NCBI GenBank assembly: GCA_023053545.1
Contig: JAKZAN010000004.1
Location: 12,313,235 to 12,377,234, forward strand
Reading direction: 5' to 3'
DNA: 64,000 nt
Source of the DNA: Lepidurus packardi
Lineage: Eukaryota; Arthropoda; Branchiopoda; Notostraca; Triopsidae
Position numbers and translations under genes: made by a program. The notes below the pieces were generated by a model, which searched no databases, was not told the DNA's origin, and worked only from the letters and a program-made list of their open reading frames with translations. Below are positions 44,401 through 55,000 of this stretch, in pieces; position 1 is the first letter of the stretch, and every line of letters begins with the position of its first letter.

Positions 44401-44704
44401 TTGAAAACGTTCGAAAAATTATTACTGACGCTTACCCCTGGGAATAATGTCGAACATTATCAAAATTGTTACTTTTAATTAACAAAATATGATAATATGC
44501 ACGCTGATTGCATAGTACTTAGGTCTGTTTGCCTTTCAGTTTGATAATAGTCGGATGGGAGTCGAAAAATTTGAATAAAACGGGAGCAAATTACCTGACG
44601 TGGAGTCGGCTTGGCGTCTGTTCACAAAATGGCTGACGGGATTAATTCCGTCCGCTACGCAAAGTGGCGCCGAGTGCGTACAAAGGGAACTGGCGTCTGT
44701 TCAC
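41425..44704 (-). repeat. Right arm of the large inverted repeat
   Basis: Reverse-complement copy of the left arm. It keeps the 99-codon frame (42463-42164), the 62-codon frame (43871-43683) and the splice-like signals around them. Its outer end differs by a 76-bp duplication: GGCGTCTGTTCACAAAATGG near 44624 recurs as GGCGTCTGTTCACACAATGG near 44692. Confidence 0.8.
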
Positions 44705-46298
44705 ACAATGGCTGGCGGGATTAATTCCGTCGACTGCGCAAAGTGGAGGCGAGTGCCTCCAGAGGTTTGTATCATTCGCCAGAGGCCATAGCAACGTTAG
44801 CAACGAGCAAAGTGATTGGGCACTGCGTTGGATAGATTTTTTTAAATTTCGGCATTCTGTGCTCTGGCATTCTGCGTTCTAGCAATACAATTCCCCCTAA
44901 AAAATAAAGAAAATGGCAATGAATAACTGTACAAAACAAATAAGTGCACAAATAACTACACAACGAATGGATAGGAACGAAAATTGTGGAAAGTCCACGT
45001 CTCCTAGCCACACTTGGGGATAAAGCAAAGAAGCTTCCAATTGCTTACGACGAAGTATGATTGGAGAAATATAAGCATTCGTTTATATGTATAAATAACT
45101 AACTAATAAGCCGTTATTCATAAGAACGAAAGCTGCAACGAAAGGAGAACGGACCTATTATATTCCTTTTATTATTACGGATCTATTGCAGTATATTAAA
45201 CTATTTAATACGTTTTAAAATTTCTTTCCTTAATCTCACACATAACTCTCCCACGTGCATGCTGTTTTCACTCAGCTTCATTGGCATAACAGGCGGAAAA
45301 AATAAGGATGTCACTCCTAGAAAATTCAAATAATAATTACCAACTGGAGTAGGCAAAAGGTGAAAAAGAATAACCCAGCGGCAGCTAGTTTGAGCTTGTC
45401 CAGCCCAATTTGACAAAATCGTCCGTTTTAGACGTTATAAAACGCCTACACGCCCAAACGTTTCAGTGAAACTTGGCACTTAAACTACAAAACACTGAAG
45501 ACACTTTGCACAAAATTCACAAATGAAGCTAAATTAATGCTTATACATTAACACGAATGTTGTTCGTAACGGCAGAAAGAGTAAGTTACGCAAATTCAGC
45601 TAAAAAAAAACAACTATTCTGTAAGTTATGCATAACAACAGGTTCTTTCTGAAGATGCAACTTGTTCGGCTTTGCGAGCGCGACTGCCAGTTGGACAAAG
45701 TTGGGCAAGTTGCAACGGCTGCACAGTTGGGTAAAGCCCCCCATGCAGCCATTCCAGTAACGCGCGCTATTTGGATGGAATTCTCAAGTGTTGCATTATT
45801 TAATAATTAAGTTTGCATTATTATATTGTATTTCTTGTATGTATTTCAAAATATAATAAAAACTTTTCACTTATTTTTGTTGGCGAGCCAAAATCATTCA
45901 AATGGTAGGTGAATTGATTTGTAAATTGTCATCTCTAGAGCTGTTCGGCATGACCATTTTTTGAAATGCCATTGTGTTTATTTACATAGATTTACTGAAA
46001 GACGAATACAATGAACGAAATGAATGAATGAATGAATGAACGAATGTACGAAAACAATGACAAGACAGCTTAAAATAATCTACAAATTTCCATACAAATT
46101 TCATAATGCAAACTACGCGCCCAGTAACGCTTGCGTAATCCTAACATGTAAAGCCCGAATACCAAATGGAACCGCGACCAGCATTCTTCTGATGGTGCGC
46201 TCTAACAGCGAATTAACTTGACTCTCGATCAGGTGACAGCTCGAATCCCGTGACCAAAACATAAGAAAAATCTTCTATTTTGTACTGGCGAAATTAAA
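44705..46298. other. Intergenic DNA between the element and the V-ATPase gene
   Basis: No coding exon is recognised. A GAAT microsatellite lies at about 46017-46046. The frame at 45628-45810 is unlike any family I know. A possible tRNA-derived segment at 46187-46258 is listed separately. Confidence 0.4.
46187..46258 (+). mobile_element. Degenerate tRNA-derived SINE-like segment
   Basis: GATGGTGCGCTCTAACA at 46191-46207 recalls a tRNA A-box region, and AGCTCGAATCCCG at 46238-46250 is close to the B box consensus, at tRNA-like spacing. Stems do not close. It sits just upstream of the V-ATPase subunit e gene. The call is weak. Confidence 0.3.
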
Positions 46299-46795
46299 AT
46301 GGGTGCCAGTGCCATTCCAATTATCGTTGTCACCGTTTTCTGGGCTATCATTGGAGGTGTCCTGCCATGGTTTGTTCCTAAAGGACCTAACCGAGGGTAA
46401 ATCTTAACAAACTAAAAATGAACCTAAGCTAACTCGATCTTTCAATGAAATTCCTTAATTACAGTGTAACGCAAACGGTTCTAGTCATCACTGGCTGCTC
46501 TTGTTGGCTCTTGTAAGTATAACTAATAAGTATACTATAAACAATCATCCAATACTATAAGTATACTATAACAATAAGTATACTATAAACAAACGAAACT
46601 TACTCCGAATTTTGTTGATTTGTAGTTGGCTCCTCTGTTACATGTGTCAGATGAACCCTTTGATTGGCCCTGAAATTAGAAACACGACTATTTTCGTCAT
46701 GAGAGACGGATGGGTAAACTTAAAAAAGCCATTTTCTAATCAAAGCCCATCTCTAAACTTGTTTATTCACTATTTTCTAGGGAACCTTTTCGTAA
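46299..46795 (+). CDS. ATP6V0E1: V-ATPase subunit e (V0, ATP6V0E family)
   Basis: Exons 46299-46396, 46465-46512, 46626-46713 and 46781-46795 give 82 residues, the usual length (about 81-85). The start [15 protein letters not shown], the hairpin segment [15 protein letters not shown], the second helix ([18 protein letters not shown]) and QMNPLIGP are diagnostic of subunit e, a two-helix protein of the membrane V0 sector. The V-ATPase pumps protons into lysosomes, endosomes and secretory vesicles. The last intron (46714-46780) leaves a tiny fourth exon encoding GTFS and stop; reading through it instead would add about 47 unrelated residues. Start choice is firm because the family begins at this Met. 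Confidence 0.93.
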
Positions 46796-47423
46796 AGCAT
46801 AGGAAACGACTAAAAAATCACCTATATTCCTTAGGATTGTATCAAGTCATTGTGTAGTGTGTTTAATTTCCGTGCATTCTCTGTTGTAAAAGCTGTTAAT
46901 ACATTCCTTTCGGGTTTCTTGTTAACATGCTACTCAGATTCAGCTTATTCGTGTTTACGTATTCACTTCCCTTTTACCTGCCTAATTATATCCTCTTATG
47001 CGCCCTCGCTCCGGCTGTGGCTATTTTTGGTGCGCGGGAGTGGACAGCCGCAGTGCGGATTTGCAGGCAACTAAAGACGAGTATATGCCATCTCCTCTTC
47101 CACACAAAAAGTCAACTTGCCCCCCAGTCTGGCCAACAAATTTGCACAAGGTAAAACCGATTTGTGTTCCGCATCCGGATCGCCTCTTCTTTTCGTTCCT
47201 CAGGGTATTTATTCCTCATTATTCACTATTCCTCAGGCTATTTCGAAGCCCTATCAAGGTGAAACAGTCCATTCTAAACCCAAAAGTGAACTCTTCCTTT
47301 CAGTTTATTGAAAAGCCCTTACGTTCTTTACTATTCCTAACGAGTTAAATGTATGTTTAACGAGTTAAATGTATGTTTTAGAAGGCAGATCAATACATTG
47401 CCAAGTGACCCACACTCGAAGAC
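46796..47423. other. Spacer between V-ATPase e and the K2P channel
   Basis: Holds the V-ATPase 3' UTR and the K2P 5' region. Overlapping plus-strand frames at 46850-47350 match no family. GTTAAATGTATGTTT is duplicated at about 47344 and 47364. A TTTTAG acceptor-like site at 47376-47381 suggests a possible non-coding first exon of the K2P gene upstream. Confidence 0.4.
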
Positions 47424-48784
47424 ATGGCAGACGTGGAGCCTCAACGGCTTTCTACGTTCCGTTTGGTTCGCGAATTGATTACAGATGTGCGACAGACATG
47501 GCGAGTACACGTCACCGAGTTAGCCGACTCTTGGCATCGCATCAAATCCGGGCTCATTTGGACGAGTTTCCTGCTCACCCTTAACTTCACCTACTGCATT
47601 TTCGGTGGGTTGCTCTTCGCCTCGCTGGAAGGCTGGCACGAAAGTCGCTACAAGTGCGGGGCACTCAAAATCCGGCGCCAGTTTATCGAAGAACTGTACG
47701 AGAAAGCAGGCCAGTTGCATGAAGATGACTGGCGAGAATTAGCCCGCGAGAAACTCGTGGATTTCGAAGACCAGCTCCATGAAGCGTTTCGACAAGGTCT
47801 CAATTCCTACTCGGGAAAGCGAACGTGGGGCTTCTGGGACGCTGTAGTTTTCAGTTTGACGACAGTAAGCACCATTGGTTATGGCCACATTACGCCAGTG
47901 ACCATCCTAGGCCGCCTCACGACCATTGGCTACTCCGTCATTGGCATCCCGTTGTTCTTGATCTTGCTAGCTGATTCAGGTCAGCTGCTCACGCGGATTC
48001 TCAAGTTTCTTTGGGTGTATTCCCTCCGCTTTTCATGCACTGCATCCGGGCAACGCTTCCTCCGTTCCGGTTTAGTAACAGTAAGGCTTTATACATTCTT
48101 TATACATTTTAATAGACTTTCTCAAATGTATCATCTTAACCAAATTAATAGAAATCCACAGCCAATGCTCAAGCCATAAGGGACAAAATGGCGCTGCGCT
48201 TGGCTCGGTTCCCTTCTTTGCAAGCCTTGTTGTACGCCAACTCGCTCAGTGCTGATTCGGACAAGGTCGTCATTGACGCTAACTTTGATTTCCCCGCCCC
48301 CTTGGCGTTCCTCATGCTTTTCATGTACACAAGCTTTGGTGCACTTCTATTTTACGTGGGAGAAGATTGGTCGCCTTTAGAAGCGTTTTACTTTGTTTTC
48401 ATCAGCATTACCACCATTGGTTTTGGCGACTACGTCCCCCAGGTATGCTCCTATAATCTTCTATGTTAATATAGTTATCAATCAAGAATAACTCTCTTAC
48501 TGGTCCTTCCATGTAGCATCCTATGGCTTTAATTACAGCCATTGTTTACCTCGTGTTTGGCCTAGCATTGACTGGGTTGTGTCTCAACTCAATTCAAGTA
48601 AACATTTCTGGAATTCTCCATTAGTTCACTATAGTACGGCCAAAATGAATTGAACTCTCTTTTTCAGTCGGAGATTCTTAATATTTCTGCAAGAGCACGG
48701 AGCAAATTGTCCGATAAATTGGGCCTAACACTTCAAGGGTCTGAAGAAGTATCTTTGGCAATGGCGAAGGATAAAGACAGTTAA
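47424..48784 (+). CDS. Two-pore-domain potassium channel (K2P/TWIK family)
   Basis: Exons 47424-48080, 48152-48442, 48517-48597 and 48668-48784 give about 381 residues. Order: cytoplasmic N-terminus, M1 (about 46-70), a long extracellular cap loop with Cys78, pore 1 ([13 protein letters not shown]), M2 ([20 protein letters not shown]), a cytoplasmic loop, M3, pore 2 ([15 protein letters not shown]), M4 and a short C-tail. Two TIGYG/TIGFG filters in one chain define K2P channels, dimers that carry background potassium current at the plasma membrane. The exon 1 donor may be 48074 instead of 48080, which drops two residues. The exon 2 acceptor at 48152 is the one that keeps frame. The AATAAA at 48785-48800 overlaps the region just after the stop. 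I cannot assign it to a K2P subtype. Confidence 0.92.
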
Positions 48785-49024
48785 AATAAATAAGTTCGCC
48801 GTCTTTGGAAACGAAGCGTGATGTATTTACAAGCAATACGTTTTGCAGAGCCGTGTTTTGACCATAAAATAAAACCTACGTTGCTTTGTACAGAATCCCA
48901 TGCAATATGCCCAAATCCGACAACTTTTGCATACGATTTTCCTACCATCTTTCTTCCTCCGTTCTTGTTTTACCTCCTTTGAAGTATTCTTGTTCCTTTG
49001 AAGTCAATACTGCCTGCCGTCTTT
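48785..49024. other. Short convergent spacer
   Basis: Only about 240 bp separate the K2P stop (plus) from the Knickkopf stop (minus). AAAATAAAACC at 48866 is a candidate poly(A) signal for the K2P gene. The 3' UTRs may overlap. Confidence 0.5.
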
Positions 49025-52000
49025 TCAACAATGCCAAAACAACAATACACTGGAAGTAATTAGCAATACAGACCAAGTTACCGGTATTGAGTTGGCATAA
49101 GAACCCACATGATGATCATGGTCATGATCACGATCGTCGTGATCGTGATCATGATCATGATCCTCGTCATCTCCTCGATGTTCCAACGGCAGTTTACTGG
49201 AATCTATTTCTACTTCATTGCCACTCGTTTCGCGCTTGCTTAGCGACAACTTGCGTTCGCTTCGGTCGACTATATGGAAATCCTCTGCATCAGGCAATCC
49301 TTCCCGTTTGGCGATCTTGTCGCCGCCCACCTTCATATTGGACCAGACATCTTTCAAGATCACCAGATCCGTGGAATTCTGCGGGGTACTGCCCGCTTCA
49401 AAACCCACACTCGGGTAATGCGAAAAGACTAATCCCGGCTGCAATGACTCTTCTGGCACGGAATCGTCCGAGCGTCGCATGGGTCCAAACAAATAGTCCT
49501 CCAACTCCTTGCGTTCGTCTTTGGAGATGGTCGTGCGGGTACCGGAAAGGGCCAAGAGCGGCTTGGCGGAATTGGGGGGCAATCGAACGTTGGGTCGCTG
49601 GGAACGTGGCGGCTGCTGTTGTTGGAATTGCGGGAGGTTCGAAGGAACATTCTCGGGTACCGGCGGGGGTAATTCGCCTTGGAAAGACCCAAACTGCGGT
49701 CGTTGTTGCAATACACTTAGGGTCGGCGTGGGTCGGGTGGAAAGGTTCGGTACCGGCGGTCGACTCTGCGCATTCCCTTGATTGCTGGCCAGTTGCGAGG
49801 GGGACGGTCTCGGCGGCCGGTTTGAGGGGAAAGAAGGGAGTTGGGGTGGTACATTCGCCGTTTGCGCGGACGCTTCACCTTGTTGGTCAATCCGATCCAA
49901 CGGGCGGTTCCCGGGTACCGGTGCGCGCTGAGAATCCCTGGGCGCGTACCTAAAAATCGGCTTCCGACCGCCATCGAGGCGGTTCAAGAAAGGGTTCAAG
50001 TTCGCTGACGACTGGAGTGGCCCTGAACCTGGAAAGCGACCACTATTTGGCTGCCGATTGTTACCTAACTGAGGAGGTGGCCCTGGACGACGCTGCGGTT
50101 GATTTGGTTGGAAAACACTGGAAGTGAATTCGGACTGCGGCGCGGTAGGTGGCGGGGTTTGTTGGCGTCTCAACTGATTGAAGAAGGCGGGGAGTCTAAA
50201 AAACGGAGCGGAAGTAGGCTTCCGGATCGGTTGAGGTCGCTGTTGTTGTTGGAAGTGGACAGTCGGTGGATTGCCTTGTTGTTGTGGACTGGGAGGGATG
50301 TTGTGCTGCTGTGGTTCATTGAAGTTCGGGTTGAAATCCAGTCGCTGCGAGTTGAAATCCTGGTTGTAATTAGGCCGCTCGGGTTGCCTGTTGGATTGCG
50401 CGGACTGAGGAGACTGAGGAGGTTGAGGAGGTTGAGGAGACGGGGGTCGCTGGGACTGTTTAGGTAGAATGCCTTGGGGTACAACGGGTACAACCGCCAC
50501 GGGAATTTGGATAGGAATGGGGTCGTTGGGTCCAATGGACGCGTTTCTGAACTCGAATCCATGGGGTAGACCCTGCTGAGGGTAATAAGCTTGACTTTGC
50601 TGACTTTGATGGTGTTGTTGCTCGTCTAGGTCAGTTTGAGAGGGGAAGAACATGGGATCAAGGTTCACAAAGTGATTCGGCGTTGGAGTGACGTTATTCT
50701 GGAAAGATGGCGGCTTGTTATGATGATTTTTATTATTGTTGTTTGTATTAAACGTCTGGAAGGTCTGCGAAGGAGCAGCTTCGGCTTCTACTTCGAACCC
50801 TAGAGGTGGAATAGGACCGTCCGCCGATTTGATAGGTTTAAACCCACTTTCCATGATAATGGCAGTTGGATTGAAGCTCGCTACATTAGGTTTCAGTTCC
50901 GATGCTTGATAGATCTGGCGCGGAGGGTAGTTGGTCGTCTTCCGTTCAGGAGTAGTGGGGTAGGGCGTGGTATAGTAATCTGGACGGTATACAGAGGTCG
51001 TGCTGACCACTGGCCGCTCGTTAGATGGCGTGCTGGTCGTATGAAGGTGGAAAGGTGAGGAGTGAGTTGGGGGCGTGGCAGTTGAAGGTGGATTCGTTGG
51101 GTTATCTTGGTAAACAGGTCGTGGCTGTTGTTCCGGTTGATAGTTTTGCTGCACGCGTGGTGGCGCTGGCTCGTAAACCGGGCGATTGGGGCGATTTGGA
51201 GTCTGAATCGGGTAATTAGCTCTGGGAGGCTCTTGGGGATGATCTCGAATGAAGGAATTGGAATTCTGAGGAGGCGGTGGCCGAACGCTCGGTGTATCTA
51301 GAGTAGGTCGCTGGACAAAGGATACTTTGTCTCGTTCGATAGTACTGTATTGCGGTCTGTTACTTGGAGCGCGTACAGTCGTGTCGCCGAAGAAGGGTTT
51401 CCCTTCGTATAATTCAGTGAAGCTGGACGGGAGCTTAGGGAAAGTGGGGAAACTGTCAAAGGAAGGGTTTGGGTGGTTCAATGCGGGTTCTCGGTAAGGT
51501 TTACCATCTTGGAATTCGCCGGGCTTGAACTGGGAAGAAGGATACTTGGCGTGGACGGGGATGTTCTGACTCGAGCCAATAACCTGCTCGGGACCATTAC
51601 TCGCCTGGAAATCATCTTCGTAATCGTATTCCAAAAAATCGTTCAGGCCAATCCCGTCTTTAGTTGGTTGGGCAGCGGTGGTAGTCGTTGGAGTAGTAGT
51701 AGTGGTTCTAGCCGGAGGCTGGGGTACGGTAATTTCATTGTTGGCTTTCACGTCACAACTGTCCACAACGTTGATTTTCCAGCCCAGGAACCGATGGGTG
51801 TAACACTATTCAATTGCACAATAAAAAAACAAAACTTGCTTCTCAGACTGTGTCCGTTCCAGCAACAATGAACATTACAAGAGCGTAGAGTAGCAGGCTA
51901 ATAATGAAATTTCAGATGTGCGAGAAAGAAAAGTTAAATCAACAGTGAAACTCGGCAGAGAACAAGATTCAGATCAACAATGAAACTTGGCAGAGAACAA

Positions 52001-55000
52001 GATTCAAATCAACAATGAAACTTGAGACGACATATCTGGGCAACTCCAAAACTTGACAAGTTAAAGCCAGTTCACACTAAATTACGGCTCAATTTCTTAA
52101 GAAATATTACACTATGTAAAAAAAGATAGGAAAGAAGTCTCTTACCTGATAAAAGACAGTATCAGGCGTATTCTCATCCGGGGTCCATCGTACTATGCCA
52201 GGTTGACCTTCTTCGCAGTTGAGTTTCAAAGTTCTTTGATAGGCGCCAAAGGATTTCAGGGCTTGCGCAGGGTGGGCGTGGTCTTCCACCCATTCGCACA
52301 ATCTGCCCGTACCAGCAGGTGCAGGATTGCCTTCACGGTCATAGGTCACCCCAGCAAATACTCGTACGTTCTAAAATAAAAATCAAGAAAATTCCATCAA
52401 GTCTGATTTCCATCAAATCCGGCAGATTTCGCTCTTTTACTTTTCTCTCAGCGGGTGTTTTGTGGGCGTAGCCTCCTTCAGGATCATCCGTAATGTAAAA
52501 CGGGTGATATCGAGCAGAACGATCCGGATTATCGCCTCCTTCTACCACGAAAGTGTACGTCTGGCCCCGTACGACGTTGATTTCCGGAATCAGCAATCCA
52601 TTGATGTACCACGCAATACCCCATCCCACGTGTCCTAAAATGAAACATATACATTAGAATTTAACTTTTATTGTAATTTTGTGCAACTTTTATTGTAATT
52701 TTTACTTTATTTCTAATGTATTCTCTAAGAATACAAAACTTCAGTTTTTTGTCATTTTTTTAACGATTGATTCTCTCAGAATACCCAATTTTTTCGAACA
52801 TTTCATGATTTTACGGCTAGTTTCTTACCTGTGATGGCGTTGTACCCGTGATCCCCACCAGTGGGCCCAATGTGTACGTAATAAAGACGATTTTCAGGTT
52901 CATAGCACTCGATAGGAGGAATAGTCCAGGCTTTCACTGCTACAGCTGACTTGTCAACAGCGCGAGGAGCAGAAGGCGTAACCGCAACAACAGCATTCCC
53001 GTTAGAACCCACTTCTTCAGCCGCCACGGTCGTTTCTTCTGGTGCTGGACAATTCCACTGAGGCATTCGACCAAAGTCGATAAACATGTCCCCTACAAAG
53101 ACGTCAAAAACACCCGAAAAGTCATGAAAACCTTGGTCGGCAAGGAACTTTTGGTAAGGAATCTTCTGTTTTACCTCGCGTTCGTAGAGTATGGTACGCT
53201 GGCAAGCCTTGGCTGTTGATTTTACCCACTGCCCAGACAATGGGCTGACTAGTGTTGGTCAACAGCGGTCTGTCATGCTCGTCTGATGCTTTGAGAGGGC
53301 GTTGGTAGGTTAACATGACGTAGTCATTAATCAAGGCGGCATTGAGGAGTCGTACGTTGTTTGCGCCACCCTATCAAGTTGCACCGTTCAAGTTACATTA
53401 CAAGAAACCCAAAATCCCGTGAACTGGAAAGTGTTTATAGGACGCACTTACCCGTAGATTCACATCCGGACACACTCCTTGCGTTCCAGTACACAAACTC
53501 TTGGAGTTCATGATGTAATCCGTGACTTGACCTTTCCCCGTTGCTTTATCCAGATACGCCACAGCCACATCAGCGCCATCCATGCGCGATCTTAACGGAT
53601 CCCCACTGGGTCCAAAGGCAATGTACTGCTTCGAGTCCAATTTCCCCACCAATTGCAAAACAATCGTTTCGCCCGCAACGGCCCAGCGAATTTCCAACGC
53701 CAAATCATCCCATAAAACTTCGCAGTTCAACTTAGCCTATAAATAAATGATACATAAATGGAACATGAAACAAAAACGAAACGAAACCAAATCGAAATCG
53801 CATAAGGATGAGAAAGATTAAAGGTTAAGAGCATACTTGGGGTGTAACGCCCAACATTTTGAGCGACGGAGGTACATTCAAGCCTTTGGGAAGCTTCACG
53901 TTGCCAAAATCCACGTAAAAGGCTTTACACCATATGGAAATCCAGTCTATATCGAACACGGTCAAGTGGCCGGGTAGCGTCAATACTAATGTCTTGGCAT
54001 CGTAGCGTTTTAACGGTTCCAATCCTCCGTTTTCGTCCGGAACTCGAACGCCGTCCTTATTAGGCGTTAATCCTCTTCCCACCCAAAAGAACGCATCTGC
54101 AAAGAAACATACCAATAAGTAATAATAGTAATAAAGAATAACAATAATAAAGAAAGAAAGAAAGAATAATAATAATAAATAAAGAAATAAAGAATAATAC
54201 TAATAAATAATAAATAAATAAATAATAATAATAATAAATAATAAGAAAGAAAGAATATAAATAATACATGAAGAAGAAGAAGAAAAAGCAGAGTTAATAG
54301 AAACTAAAGAATTAGAACAAAGAAAAGGGTTAAAATGAAAAATAAAAAAAATCGAGACGAGATTGGAAAGCAGTTTAGCTAAACTCACCTGGGGCTAGTC
54401 CGTCATAGGTGAAATTGGGGATGAGGAACGTCTGCGCATCCACAACGAAAATACGGTCGGATGAAACTTGATGTTCGCCAGCTAAAACGCCCAGTTTTTG
54501 AGGACGAGGATAGTCGAAACCTGCTGCGATGCTCACTTCGCCGAGTACCACCTTGAAAGGAGGAAGAAATGATCCAATGAAACAAGAATGACAATCAACA
54601 GTCATGAACAGTCATGAACAGTCATGAACAGTCAGCCATTTTGGCAACCGAGAATCACACCTAACAGAAAGTTAGAAATAAGACCAAAGAGGAAGACGAC
54701 AACGAAACCTTACCCTACTTTGCAAAGCTGAAAGTTAGAAACAAGACAAAAAGTAAAGGAAAACCTGATTGTACCGAGTATGTTCGACTCCATACTGCGA
54801 CCCAACGCAATTCTTTGAAAGTTTTCCCTTCAGGAAGCGTCAACGTAAGATGCTGATTATCATACTTTCCCAGACTCGCCGTCCTACAAACATAAGAAGA
54901 AAGAAAAAACAGTGCGTGAGGATAAGATTGCACATTCGCCGCTTGAAAAAGAAAGTTTAGAGTCATAAAAGTAGTTGCAAACTCACAAGCCTTTCTCGTT

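Larger units (their letters stand above)
32415..44704. mobile_element. About 12.3-kb inverted-repeat (foldback-like) element
   Basis: Left arm 32415-35670 reappears in reverse complement as right arm 41425-44704. Both outer ends carry GTGAACAGACGCCA (plus strand at left, reverse complement at right). The arms stay collinear over about 3.2 kb with scattered substitutions and small indels, and look more than 90 percent alike in the stretches I compared. The 5.8-kb spacer has a tRNA-like SINE head, an 80-bp minisatellite and extra diverged copies of arm modules. No transposase, integrase or reverse transcriptase frame is recognisable, so it would be non-autonomous if it is a transposon. An inverted segmental duplication of a host locus is the main alternative. 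A target-site duplication was not found. Confidence 0.7.

Noticed and set aside
46998-47348. Open frame between V-ATPase e and K2P
   Set aside because: Overlaps two other frames of similar length and resembles nothing; likely UTR or spacer.
49087-49953. 288-codon plus-strand frame opposite the knk tail
   Set aside because: It is the antisense shadow of a strongly biased Pro/Gln/His-coding exon and has no recognisable domain.
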